64,000 nt of DNA from Lachnospiraceae bacterium (GTDB lineage Bacteria; Bacillota; Clostridia; Lachnospirales; Lachnospiraceae): positions 1 through 64,000 of the forward strand of contig JAETQH010000005.1 of the NCBI GenBank assembly GCA_021770785.1. Reading direction: 5' to 3'. The notes beneath the pieces are model-generated. The model was not told where the DNA came from. It ran no database searches and saw only the letters and a list, made by a program, of their open reading frames with translations. This document shows positions 1-7,798 of this stretch, one piece after another (positions within the stretch are counted from its first letter, which is position 1; each line of letters opens with the position of its first letter). The position numbers and the translations under genes are program-made.

Positions 1-52
1 TATGTAAATTTGGTGCAAAACATCGAAACCCACATAAAATCCAGTATCATTA

Positions 53-1426
53 TCAAAGCCTTGAAACATCTGTGTCTAAAACAAATGGGTTAATCAAAAG
101 CTTGTAAAGTGGTGTTAGAATATATAATTTATTGCTATCCGCAACATCTTTCGTCCATGTATTCTCTGCATCCGTTGTAACCGCATCCGGATCGTTCAGT
201 TTGAAGGCAAGCTGAGCTTTCATCTCTCCTGCAGCTACATCTTTATCTTCTTTAAAATAATATTCACCTTTATCCGTGCCGGCATTTAGCTTTTTCAGCA
301 CATCTTCATAATAATCAGAGAATACTCCCACTCCATCGTAAGTAAAATCATCCAGCTTCTCCGGGAACTTAAAGTCAGAAGCGCTTACCCCCTCCTTTAC
401 TTCTACCGAATATTCACCAAATGTCTCACTGCCGTCTTTTGCGGTAGCTGTAATGGTAACCGCTTTTTCCGTTGCACCAAGAGCAGTGATAACTGCGGTA
501 TTATTCTTCCCCGGAGTTACTTTTACTTTACTTTCATCAGAAGATTTCCACTCAACCTCTGTATTAGATGTATCATCAGGTTCTACCGTTGCGGTTAATA
601 CTTTTTTATCTTTTTTGCTGTTGGTCCCAATTACTAAAGGATCATCGCCCTCATCCGCAGCGATGGTTACCCCCGTTGCCATCTGAACAACAGAAACCGA
701 TACCTTTTTGTCGAAAGTGTCTTCCCCATCAAAGGTGTAATTACCGTTAGATGTAAAAATTAAGTCTACTGTTTTCGTTGCCGCTCCAAGTACAGGCTCA
801 TTATCCTCGCCGGCTCCAGCTGCACTCCAGGCGCCCCACTCTTTGTAGCTCTCATTAATTTTATCTAACTGATCTTTTAAGATAACCGATGCCTTCCTAT
901 CATCCTCACTCTCGTCTTTCATCACGATATTATCGAATGTAGGTACAGAAATCCCAGTTACTGCAATATCCTTTGGTTTTACCGTGATTGCATCCACTTC
1001 TTTCTCTGCGTATACCTTCTGTTTCTGTCCCACAAGAGACACCGTTGCTTTCACTTTATACGTAGCATCCTTTTTGGGCTGAATAGAAAAGACTCCGGTA
1101 CTATTTGTGGCAGCTACTTCGTCATTTTCTATAAGCTCGTATACTTTTTCTGCGTTTTCGTCAATCACGCTGGTCTTGCCGTCCGCAATTTTTACCTCTG
1201 CTGTAATTTCGACTGTATCACCATAGTTACACTCTGTTTCTTTCGGTGTCGCAGTAACCTCAATTTCTTCACTTTCTGCTGCGGCTCTTTTTAACTCCTC
1301 ATCTGCTTCTTCTGCTTCCATTCCCTCTACTGTGCCATCCACTTGCTGCGCAAGAGTAGTAACACCGCTGCTGGTGGTCGCTAAAGTTGCAGCCATCATC
1401 AAAGCTATCACTTTCTTTGTTTTCAT
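53..1426 (-). CDS. Secreted bacterial Ig-like (BIG_2) surface protein
   Basis: The specific role is not recognised; it is an exported surface protein of 457 residues. Residues 1-27 look like a signal peptide (MKTKK, then a hydrophobic run ending near TLAQ). The rest is acidic and beta-rich. Residues about 250-343 fit a BIG_2 Ig-like domain (WKSSDESKVKV, then VITAL and VTITATAKDGS). No LPXTG motif or membrane anchor occurs before the stop. The start is supported by GAGGAGA just upstream. The eight residues after LINPFV do not look domain-like. A second frame from position 69 is open to the window edge and reads MFQGFDNDTGFYVGF, so the gene may be frameshifted and really extend further left. 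It lies downstream of an invertible-promoter candidate and a recombinase, which suggests on/off expression. Confidence 0.75.
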   Translation of the reverse strand: MKTKKVIALMMAATLATTSSGVTTLAQQVDGTVEGMEAEEADEELKRAAAESEEIEVTATPKETECNYGDTVEITAEVKIADGKTSVIDENAEKVYELIENDEVAATNSTGVFSIQPKKDATYKVKATVSLVGQKQKVYAEKEVDAITVKPKDIAVTGISVPTFDNIVMKDESEDDRKASVILKDQLDKINESYKEWGAWSAAGAGEDNEPVLGAATKTVDLIFTSNGNYTFDGEDTFDKKVSVSVVQMATGVTIAADEGDDPLVIGTNSKKDKKVLTATVEPDDTSNTEVEWKSSDESKVKVTPGKNNTAVITALGATEKAVTITATAKDGSETFGEYSVEVKEGVSASDFKFPEKLDDFTYDGVGVFSDYYEDVLKKLNAGTDKGEYYFKEDKDVAAGEMKAQLAFKLNDPDAVTTDAENTWTKDVADSNKLYILTPLYKLLINPFVLDTDVSRL

Positions 1427-1541
1427 TGTTTCTCCTCACTTTCTTGCTTTGTAACTTATTCACTCATATGAGAATCTTCTTATCTATCAGCTATCTAAAG
1501 GCATAAACCTACAATAACTGTTCTCTCCTATGACGTTAGAA

Positions 1542-1726
1542 ACATAATACAATATTTTGTTGAATATCCTTTCCAGTATTTAAGCCGAGTAGCCAGATTT
1601 TTCTGATTTTTTATTCTGTTTTCTTTATTTTTCAAAAAACTGTTCAAGGTCTTAAAACAAGTACTTTTTTAGAGAAAAATTATGTAAAAAACCTCTTGCA
1701 TTTCTCAACAAAATATTGTATTTTGT
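1542..1726. repeat. Inverted repeats bounding a candidate invertible promoter segment
   Basis: The 18-bp sequence AATACAATATTTTGTTGA at 1546-1563 recurs as its exact reverse complement at 1705-1722. Allowing one mismatch extends the repeats to 22 bp (1542-1563 and 1705-1726). They enclose 141 bp of AT-rich DNA without a gene. The right repeat lies 9 bp past the recombinase stop and the left repeat about 120 bp before the surface-protein start. This is the usual layout of a recombinase-flipped promoter. That it inverts is inference. Confidence 0.8.
1696..1724 (+). promoter_or_regulatory. Candidate promoter carried by the invertible segment (OFF orientation)
   Basis: TTGCAT (1696-1701, inside the segment), a 17-bp spacer and TATTTT (1719-1724, across the right repeat) read rightward, away from the surface gene. 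If the segment flips, the same TTGCAT would sit 17 bp before TATTAT (positions 1549-1544, minus strand) at the left repeat and point at the surface gene. In the present orientation the hexamer at that place is AAAGGA, which is not a -35 box. The -10 half would thus be fixed by the repeat and its flank, and the -35 half would be switched. Confidence 0.6.
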
Positions 1727-1731
1727 CGTAT

Positions 1732-2544
1732 TTACAGCCCCAGACAATTTAACCGGCGCCGTTTTTCTTCCGAAGAGGATGTTGTATAAATCCTTGTAGT
1801 CTCCATATTCGAATGCCCCAGAATATCTGCCAGTTCTGCCAGATTTGCATAATGCTCCATATAAGTAATTGCAAAAAAGTGCCGGAAGCTGTGAGGGTGC
1901 GCCTTCTCCTTTGGAATACCAACCATATCCGCTAAATATACCATCATTTTATAAACTGTTGTTCTGTTGATGGGCTGATATTCTTTTCCCCGAAAAATAA
2001 TTCCCTCCTTAATCTGTTCTCTGCCACAGTACTCCATCAGCTCTTTTATCAGGCAATCCGGAAGATATACTTCCCTGATTTTTCCTTTATTGTATACATA
2101 CGTCACTCCTTTCTGCAAAACCTCCACTGTAAAAAATTTCAATTCGCTAACCCGGATACCGGTCATCGCCAGTGTTTTCATAATGTAATAATATTTTTCA
2201 TGACCACTGCTCTTTGCATAGGAGAGCATACTTTGGTATTCCCTCCGATTGATGACATTGTCAATACTGTTTTTCCTCTGCACCTTTACTGTACGGACAG
2301 TAAAATCGCTGTAGCCGGCATATTTTAAATAACAATTGACGGCAATGATATACAGATTTACCGTAGACACCGACAATTTCCGCTTTAGAAGTTCTTCCCG
2401 ATAGGAGAATACCTCCTCCTTTGACAGTGGTCTGTCTCCCACATAATTTAAAAACAGTTCAGCCTGTTTCAGATACAACTCGCAGGTTCCTTTTGACAGT
2501 TCCCTCTCCCTCAGATAATTTTCGTAAACTTTTAATTGTTCCAT
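1732..2544 (-). CDS. Tyrosine recombinase (phage integrase/XerC-type), likely DNA invertase
   Basis: A 270-residue site-specific recombinase. Residues 1-80 form a SAM-like core-binding domain and about 95-265 the catalytic domain. The full catalytic set is visible: Arg131 (TGIRVSEL), Lys153 (YNKGK), His218 and Arg221 (HSFRH), His244 (LGHSNMETT) and the nucleophile Tyr253 (TRIYT). The open frame continues upstream to 2748, but the ATG at 2544 follows AGGAGG at ideal spacing, so I chose it. The catalytic half fits XerC/D and small invertases rather than long phage integrases, and no phage genes are near. Its immediate neighbour is the inverted-repeat segment at 1542-1726, the probable substrate. 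The partner gene is the Ig-like surface protein beyond it. A role in chromosome dimer resolution is less likely because of this context. Confidence 0.88.
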   Translation of the reverse strand: MEQLKVYENYLRERELSKGTCELYLKQAELFLNYVGDRPLSKEEVFSYREELLKRKLSVSTVNLYIIAVNCYLKYAGYSDFTVRTVKVQRKNSIDNVINRREYQSMLSYAKSSGHEKYYYIMKTLAMTGIRVSELKFFTVEVLQKGVTYVYNKGKIREVYLPDCLIKELMEYCGREQIKEGIIFRGKEYQPINRTTVYKMMVYLADMVGIPKEKAHPHSFRHFFAITYMEHYANLAELADILGHSNMETTRIYTTSSSEEKRRRLNCLGL

Positions 2545-2688
2545 ATGGATTTCCTCCTTTTTACTTTTTTGGATTATTATCATCCGAAAAAGTAAAAACA
2601 TACAGAACCATTTCTTATGAAATAAGAATTTCCTATCATGCGCTTCCTCGTTTCCCAGATGTGTTAGGAACTTTGACTCGTTAGAAAC

Positions 2689-2740
2689 GTGCGCCGCAAG
2701 GCGCACCAAAAAAGAACTGCCACTAAACATGGCAGTTCTT
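2689..2740 (-). terminator. Terminator hairpin after the KDG kinase, preceded by a GNRA-capped stem
   Basis: Two hairpins lie between the kinase stop and the recombinase. AAGAACTGCCA (2712-2722) pairs with TGGCAGTTCTT (2730-2740), and on the minus strand it is followed by a T-run (TTCTTTTTTGG). Next to it GTGCGCC (2689-2695) pairs with GGCGCAC (2700-2706) around a GCAA tetraloop. The first is a Rho-independent terminator for the minus-strand kinase. The layout distantly recalls the three-hairpin repeat family at 15752, 41743 and 56516. Confidence 0.75.
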
Positions 2741-2835
2741 CGTCGCACAACTTAAATGGGTAAAATGATTGTGCATAGATATATTAAATTAGGGAAAGGA
2801 ATTAACAATCATAAAATCTGATGAGCAAAAGCTGA

Positions 2836-3861
2836 CTATCTCTGCACACGTCCGGAAGCATCTCCGCCGGCTAATTTCTTCACTTCGTCAACGCTTACCA
2901 TGTTGAAATCGCCCTCGATGGAGTGTTTCAGACAGCTTGCTGCTACTGCAAATTCAATGGTAGACTGTGGGTCATAGTCATTTAAGCAAGCGTAAATTAA
3001 TCCGCCGCCAAAGGAATCGCCGCCGCCTACACGGTCAACAATGTGCATTAAGTACTCTTTAGAGAAGTAGCTCTGTCCATCTTCGTAAAGCATTGCCGCC
3101 CAACGGTTATCGTTTGCAGAGATGGAAGTTCTTAAGGTAATCGCTACCTTCTTGAAACCGAAACGGTCTGTCAATTTCTGAGCAACTTCTTTGTAGCCTT
3201 CTTTATTTAATTCTCCGGCAGTAACCTCTGTACCTTCGGATTTGATACCGAATACGTCGTTTGCATCCTCTTCATTGGAGATACAAACATCAACATACTG
3301 GCATAACTCACCCATCACCTGTCCGGCTTTCTCCTTGGACCATAATTTGTTACGGTAGTTTAAGTCACAGCTTACGGTAATGCCCTTTGCCTTCGCAGCT
3401 TTACAAGCCTCTAAACAGATAGCTGCTACGTTGTCGCCAAGGGCCGGGGTAATTCCGGTAAAGTGGAACCAGTCAGCCCCCTCAAAAATCTTATCCCAGT
3501 CAAAGTCGGCAGTGGTAGCCGTTGCAATGGAAGAACCTGCACGGTCATAAACAACCTTAGACGGTCTCTGGCTTGCGCCCTTCTCTAAGAAATAGATACC
3601 AACTCTGTCACCGCCGCGGACGATATCAGAAGTATCTACACCGTACTGTCTTAAAGAGTTTACACCCGCCTGTCCGATTTCATGAGCGGGAAGCTTTGTA
3701 ACAAAGCTTGCATCCATACCGTAGTTTGCTAAAGAAATAGCAACGTTTGCCTCTCCACCGCCGTAGGTTGCACCGTAAGAAGTAGCCTGTACGAAGCGAT
3801 AATATCCTTCTGGTGCAAGACGAAGCATAATTTCACCAAATGTAACGACTTTCTTTGCCAT
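2836..3861 (-). CDS. kdgK: 2-keto-3-deoxygluconate kinase-like PfkB sugar kinase
   Basis: A 341-residue PfkB/ribokinase-family kinase, the length usual for KDG kinase. It would phosphorylate 2-keto-3-deoxygluconate (from uronate or pectin breakdown) to KDPG using ATP in the cytosol. The N-terminal substrate half starts VVTFGEIMLRL and has the GGGEANVAISLANYG segment. The C-terminal anion hole and catalytic Asp are in VGGGDSFGGGL, a GGGD form of the usual GAGD. The start has AGGAGG upstream. It is divergent from a second PfkB kinase (4158-5177), with paired TGAAAC-type operators between them. No aldolase or uronate dehydratase is next to it, so the exact substrate is inferred from family resemblance. 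Confidence 0.75.
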   Translation of the reverse strand: MAKKVVTFGEIMLRLAPEGYYRFVQATSYGATYGGGEANVAISLANYGMDASFVTKLPAHEIGQAGVNSLRQYGVDTSDIVRGGDRVGIYFLEKGASQRPSKVVYDRAGSSIATATTADFDWDKIFEGADWFHFTGITPALGDNVAAICLEACKAAKAKGITVSCDLNYRNKLWSKEKAGQVMGELCQYVDVCISNEEDANDVFGIKSEGTEVTAGELNKEGYKEVAQKLTDRFGFKKVAITLRTSISANDNRWAAMLYEDGQSYFSKEYLMHIVDRVGGGDSFGGGLIYACLNDYDPQSTIEFAVAASCLKHSIEGDFNMVSVDEVKKLAGGDASGRVQR

Positions 3862-3883
3862 TATTCAATCCTCCTAAGTTTTT

Positions 3884-3951
3884 GTTTCGCAATGTGAAAC
3901 CGTGTTTCATAATTTATATTTTTATTATACCACCGAAATTCAGAATGTCAA
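3884..3951 (-). promoter_or_regulatory. Promoter and operator of the KDG kinase gene
   Basis: On the minus strand TTGACA (3951-3946), a 16-bp spacer and TATAAT (3929-3924) form a consensus sigma-A promoter. Immediately downstream lies the palindrome TGAAACCGTGTTTCA (3895-3909), followed by a further GTTTCGC half-site (3884-3890). The TGAAAC...GTTTCA pattern resembles boxes bound by IclR-type KdgR repressors in enterobacteria. Its place just after the -10 box suits repression. No regulator gene is adjacent, so the binding protein is unknown. Confidence 0.7.
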
Positions 3952-4052
3952 ACATGTTTTTATTTCTGTGCAATTTTTCTATGAAAAAATATTTTTCGGA
4001 AATTTTTTCGTGATATTTTCAAATTTTACTTTTCTATTTTTCCTATGTGTTA

Positions 4053-4096
4053 TATAATGTCCTTAGACAGGTTCATATTGCAAAACCATGTTTCGC
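4053..4096 (+). promoter_or_regulatory. Promoter -10 and operator before the second sugar kinase
   Basis: TATAAT at 4053-4058 has no convincing -35 box. About 20 bp downstream is the imperfect palindrome GCAAAACCATGTTTCGC (4080-4096), which shares half-sites with the operator at 3884-3909. The two divergent kinases are therefore probably controlled by the same repressor. Confidence 0.5.
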
Positions 4097-4157
4097 ATTA
4101 TGGAACATTGATTTCTTTTTACTACATAATTATATTTATTTTTAGGAGGATTTTACC

Positions 4158-5177
4158 ATGGACCGTAAATATGATGTTATCACATTAGGGGAGATTTTGC
4201 TTCGCCTTTCCACACCAATCAACGGCAGGCTTGCTCAGGGAGACACCCTCATGAAGCACTTAGGCGGTGCGGAGCTTAATATTGCGTCCGAGATTGGACA
4301 GTTGGGACTGAAAACTGCAGTCATTTCCAAGATCCCCAACAACCTTCTGGCTGCCTTCATTAAGAATCAGCTGAACGCCTCCCGGGTCAGTGAAAATTAC
4401 CTGATTGAGGACCGTTCTGATGACAGCCGTATCGGTATCTACTATTATGAATATGGCTCTTATCCCAGAAAGCCACGTGTGGTCTATGACAGAAGGCACT
4501 CTTCCATCAACCACATTGATATCAACGATGTGCCGGAAACCATGTTCTACAATACTCGTCTGTTCCACACCAGCGGCATCACCTTAGGGCTTGGAGGCAA
4601 CGCCCAGCAGTTTGCCATTGAATGTATCAAAAAATTCAAAGAGCAGGGTACTTTGATTTCTTTCGATGTCAACTACCGTGCAAATTTATGGAGCGGGGAA
4701 GAGGCAAGAGCCTGCATTGAACAGATTCTTCCTTATGTGGATATTTTCTTCTGTTCAGAGGATACCGCCCGCCTTACCTTCGGAAAAACCGGAACGGTTG
4801 AAGAAATTCAGAAATCTTTCTGTAAGGACTATCCCATTTCTGTGGTAGCCTCCACAGAGCGTACCGTTATCACACCGAAGAAACACAACTTTACTTCCAT
4901 TATTTACTCTTCCAGAGAAGATAAGTATTTCCGGGAAGAGCCTTACAACAATATTGATGTTGTGGACCGCATCGGCAGCGGTGATGCCTACGTTTCCGGT
5001 GCACTCTACGGATATTTAAAGTACAAGGACTGCCAGAAAGCCCTCGAATACGGCAATGCCATGGCCGCCATCAAGCACAGCGTGATTGGAGATATGGTGA
5101 GTACGGATTTAGAGGAAATCAAGGGAATTATTGAGGAGCACCAGAATACAGGATATCATTCTGAGATGAACCGGTAA
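4158..5177 (+). CDS. PfkB-family carbohydrate kinase, second KDG kinase-like gene
   Basis: A 339-residue PfkB/ribokinase-family kinase, paralogous in layout to its divergent neighbour. It opens with VITLGEILLRLS, has the LGGAELNIASEIGQLG substrate-lid region, and carries the ATP/anion-hole motif DRIGSGDAYVSGAL, whose Asp is the catalytic base. The start has AGGAGG nine bases upstream. It is the only plus-strand gene in the first 19 kb. Shared operator half-sites suggest co-regulation with the kinase at 2836-3861. Substrate could be KDG or another keto-sugar acid or hexose; the sequence does not decide. A bidirectional terminator follows at 5216-5260. Confidence 0.75.
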   Translation: MDRKYDVITLGEILLRLSTPINGRLAQGDTLMKHLGGAELNIASEIGQLGLKTAVISKIPNNLLAAFIKNQLNASRVSENYLIEDRSDDSRIGIYYYEYGSYPRKPRVVYDRRHSSINHIDINDVPETMFYNTRLFHTSGITLGLGGNAQQFAIECIKKFKEQGTLISFDVNYRANLWSGEEARACIEQILPYVDIFFCSEDTARLTFGKTGTVEEIQKSFCKDYPISVVASTERTVITPKKHNFTSIIYSSREDKYFREEPYNNIDVVDRIGSGDAYVSGALYGYLKYKDCQKALEYGNAMAAIKHSVIGDMVSTDLEEIKGIIEEHQNTGYHSEMNR

Positions 5178-5215
5178 CAGCCATGTCAGCGATTGCTGTT
5201 CTCGATCATCTACAC

Positions 5216-5260
5216 AAAAAATCCGCAAGCCCGGTAAAACCAACAGCTTGCGGATTTTTT
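5216..5260. terminator. Bidirectional Rho-independent terminator
   Basis: AAATCCGCAAGC (ending 5230) pairs with GCTTGCGGATTT (from 5246), with an A-run on the left and a T-run on the right. It sits between convergent ends of the plus-strand kinase and minus-strand glgP and can serve both. Confidence 0.9.
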
Positions 5261-5334
5261 CACTCACTCTTATTTACTTAAACCTAAATATAACATTTCG
5301 CAAATAGCTCTGTTAAATTACTTGTCAGACACTG

Positions 5335-7794
5335 TTAGTCGCAGACAACCGTAACCTTCTCTAACTTCCAGATATCATCCACATACTCCTGGATTGTTCT
5401 GTCAGAAGAGAACTTACCGCAGTGGGCAACATTCAAAATCGCACTCTTCGCCCAGCCTGCCTCATCTTTGTAGGCTGCCATCACACGTTTCTGTGCCTCC
5501 GCATAAGACCGGAAATCCTTCAGGATAAAGTAGGTGTCCGCATACTGGGTGCACTGGGTATTCAGCAGTGAATTATACAAATCACGGAACAGTTCGGAAT
5601 CATTTGCGGAATAGAAGCCGTTGATTAACTGCATCAGCACCTTACGGATATCCTGGTCCTGATTGAAAATCTGCATAGGGTCATAATCACGGTTTCTCTC
5701 ATGGGCGATTACTTCATCGGAACTCATACCAAAAATGAAAGCGTTCTCCTCTCCCACTTCCTCCACGATTTCCACGTTGGCGCCGTCCATGGTTCCTAAA
5801 GTTAAAGCTCCATTTAACATAAATTTCATATTTCCGGTACCGGATGCCTCTTTACTTGCGGTAGAAATCTGCTCGCTGACATCTGCTGCGGCGAAAATCC
5901 ACTCGGCATTGGAAACACGGTAATCCTCAATGAATACCACCTTAATTTTTCCGTTTATGCTTCTGTCGTTGTTAATGACATCGGCAACACTGTTGATTAA
6001 TTTGATGGTCAGCTTGGCAATTTTATAGCCTGCTGCCGCCTTCGCACCGAAAATAAAGGTTCTCGGATAAAATTCCATCTCCGGATGATCCTTCAGTTCA
6101 TTGTAAAGATACATGATATGAAGGATGTTAAGCAGCTGGCGTTTGTACTCATGGAGACGTTTTACCTGCACATCAAAAATAGAACGGGGGTCTACCTCAA
6201 TGCCGTTATGCTCTTTGATATATTTTGCCAGACGGAGCTTATTTTGGTATTTGATATTCATAAACTCCTGCTGCGCCTTGGAATCACCTGCATAAATCGC
6301 CAGTTTTTCAATATGGGCAAGATTAGTAATCCAATCGTCGCCAATATGGGCGCTAACCCAGTTTGCCAGCAGCGGGTTTCCGTGCATTAAGAAACGGCGC
6401 TGGGTAATACCATTGGTCTTATTATTGAATTTCTTCGGGAACATCTCATAGAAATCATGAAGCTGCTCGTTCTTCAAAATCTCTGTGTGAAGCCTTGCCA
6501 CACCGTTAACAGAATAACCTGCTGCAATGGCAAGGTGAGCCATTTTCACCTGACCGTCATAGATAATCGCCATCTTGGCAATCTTGTTGTTATCTTCCGG
6601 GAAATTCGCCTGTATCTGCAATAGGAAGCGGCGGTTGATTTCCTCCACAATCTGATAAATACGGGGCAGCAGCCTTGAGAAAATCTCAATGGGCCATTTT
6701 TCCAGTGCCTCTGCCATAATGGTGTGGTTGGTGTAAGCACAGGTCTTAGAGGTAATCTCCCATGCTTCCTCCCAGCTGAGTTCTTCCTCGTCTAACAAAA
6801 TACGCATCAGTTCTGCCACTGTCACCGTAGGATGGGTATCATTTAACTGGAAGGTCACTTTCTCCGGCAGCTTGTGAATATCGTCATGGTTCTTTTTATA
6901 ACGTGCAAGGGCACGCTGTACGCTGGCAGAAACAAAGAAATACTGCTGTTTTAAACGGAGCTCTTTTCCTGCAATATGGTTATCATTGGGGTAAAGCACT
7001 TCCACTAAGTTTTTCGCAAGATTTTCCTGCTCTACCGCCTTACGGTAATCTCCTTTGGCAAAAGAATCCAGCTCGAAGCACTCGCTTGGCTCTGCATCCC
7101 AAATCATCAGGGTATTAACTACGTTGTTGCCGTAGCCCACGATTGGCATATCATAAGGAACGGCACGGACAGACTGATATCCCTGCTGTACAAAACGTGT
7201 TTTTCCTTCCGGAGTATTCTCCGCACGGACATAGCCGCCGAATTTTACCTCATAGGTATATTCCGGACGGCGCAGTTCAAAGGGATAGCCGTCCTTTAAC
7301 CAGTTGTCCGGCATCTCCACTTGAAAACCGTCCTTGATTTGCTGCTTAAACATACCGTAACGGTAACGAATCCCACAGCCATAGGCAGGATATCCCAGAG
7401 TTGCAAGGGATTCCAAAAAGCAAGCGGCAAGACGTCCTAAACCGCCGTTTCCAAGAGCCGGATCCGGCTCCTGATCCTCTATCTCATCTAAATTCAACCC
7501 GATTTCCTCTAATGCCTCTCTGACCTCCGTATACTCTTTCAAGTTAATCAGATTATTTCCTAGGGCCCGCCCCATCAAAAATTCCATAGACATATAATAT
7601 ACGAATTTCGGGTCTTTTTTATCAAAAGCCTTTTGTGTCGCCAGCCATTTATCAATAATGATTTCCTTGACAGCATAAGAAACTGCCTGAAAAAGCTCCT
7701 GCTGGTTCGCTTCTTCTAAGGTCTTGCGGTAAAGGAGCTTTACTCCCTCCCTCACATTGGTAATAATTTTTTCCTTCTTCAGTTCTCTTTCCAT
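5335..7794 (-). CDS. glgP: Glycogen/starch/alpha-glucan phosphorylase
   Basis: An 819-residue GT35 phosphorylase, normal for the family. It releases glucose-1-phosphate from alpha-1,4-glucans with inorganic phosphate and PLP. Visible family blocks include the N-terminal YYMSMEFLMGRALGNNL and GNGGLGRLAACFLES, FQLNDTHPTVTVAELMRIL, and the PLP-lysine region EASGTGNMKFMLNGA followed by LGTMDGANVEI. Its ATG lies only 4 bases past the ileS stop, so the two genes are almost certainly cotranscribed and possibly translationally coupled. This places a carbon-storage enzyme under the ileS T-box. The downstream terminator is at 5216-5260. Confidence 0.95.
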   Translation of the reverse strand: MERELKKEKIITNVREGVKLLYRKTLEEANQQELFQAVSYAVKEIIIDKWLATQKAFDKKDPKFVYYMSMEFLMGRALGNNLINLKEYTEVREALEEIGLNLDEIEDQEPDPALGNGGLGRLAACFLESLATLGYPAYGCGIRYRYGMFKQQIKDGFQVEMPDNWLKDGYPFELRRPEYTYEVKFGGYVRAENTPEGKTRFVQQGYQSVRAVPYDMPIVGYGNNVVNTLMIWDAEPSECFELDSFAKGDYRKAVEQENLAKNLVEVLYPNDNHIAGKELRLKQQYFFVSASVQRALARYKKNHDDIHKLPEKVTFQLNDTHPTVTVAELMRILLDEEELSWEEAWEITSKTCAYTNHTIMAEALEKWPIEIFSRLLPRIYQIVEEINRRFLLQIQANFPEDNNKIAKMAIIYDGQVKMAHLAIAAGYSVNGVARLHTEILKNEQLHDFYEMFPKKFNNKTNGITQRRFLMHGNPLLANWVSAHIGDDWITNLAHIEKLAIYAGDSKAQQEFMNIKYQNKLRLAKYIKEHNGIEVDPRSIFDVQVKRLHEYKRQLLNILHIMYLYNELKDHPEMEFYPRTFIFGAKAAAGYKIAKLTIKLINSVADVINNDRSINGKIKVVFIEDYRVSNAEWIFAAADVSEQISTASKEASGTGNMKFMLNGALTLGTMDGANVEIVEEVGEENAFIFGMSSDEVIAHERNRDYDPMQIFNQDQDIRKVLMQLINGFYSANDSELFRDLYNSLLNTQCTQYADTYFILKDFRSYAEAQKRVMAAYKDEAGWAKSAILNVAHCGKFSSDRTIQEYVDDIWKLEKVTVVCD

Positions 7795-7798
7795 ACTG

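Noticed and set aside
3895..3909. Catabolite-repression (CcpA cre) site
   Set aside because: The palindrome has an odd centre and lacks the central CG spacing of cre sites; a dedicated repressor box fits better.
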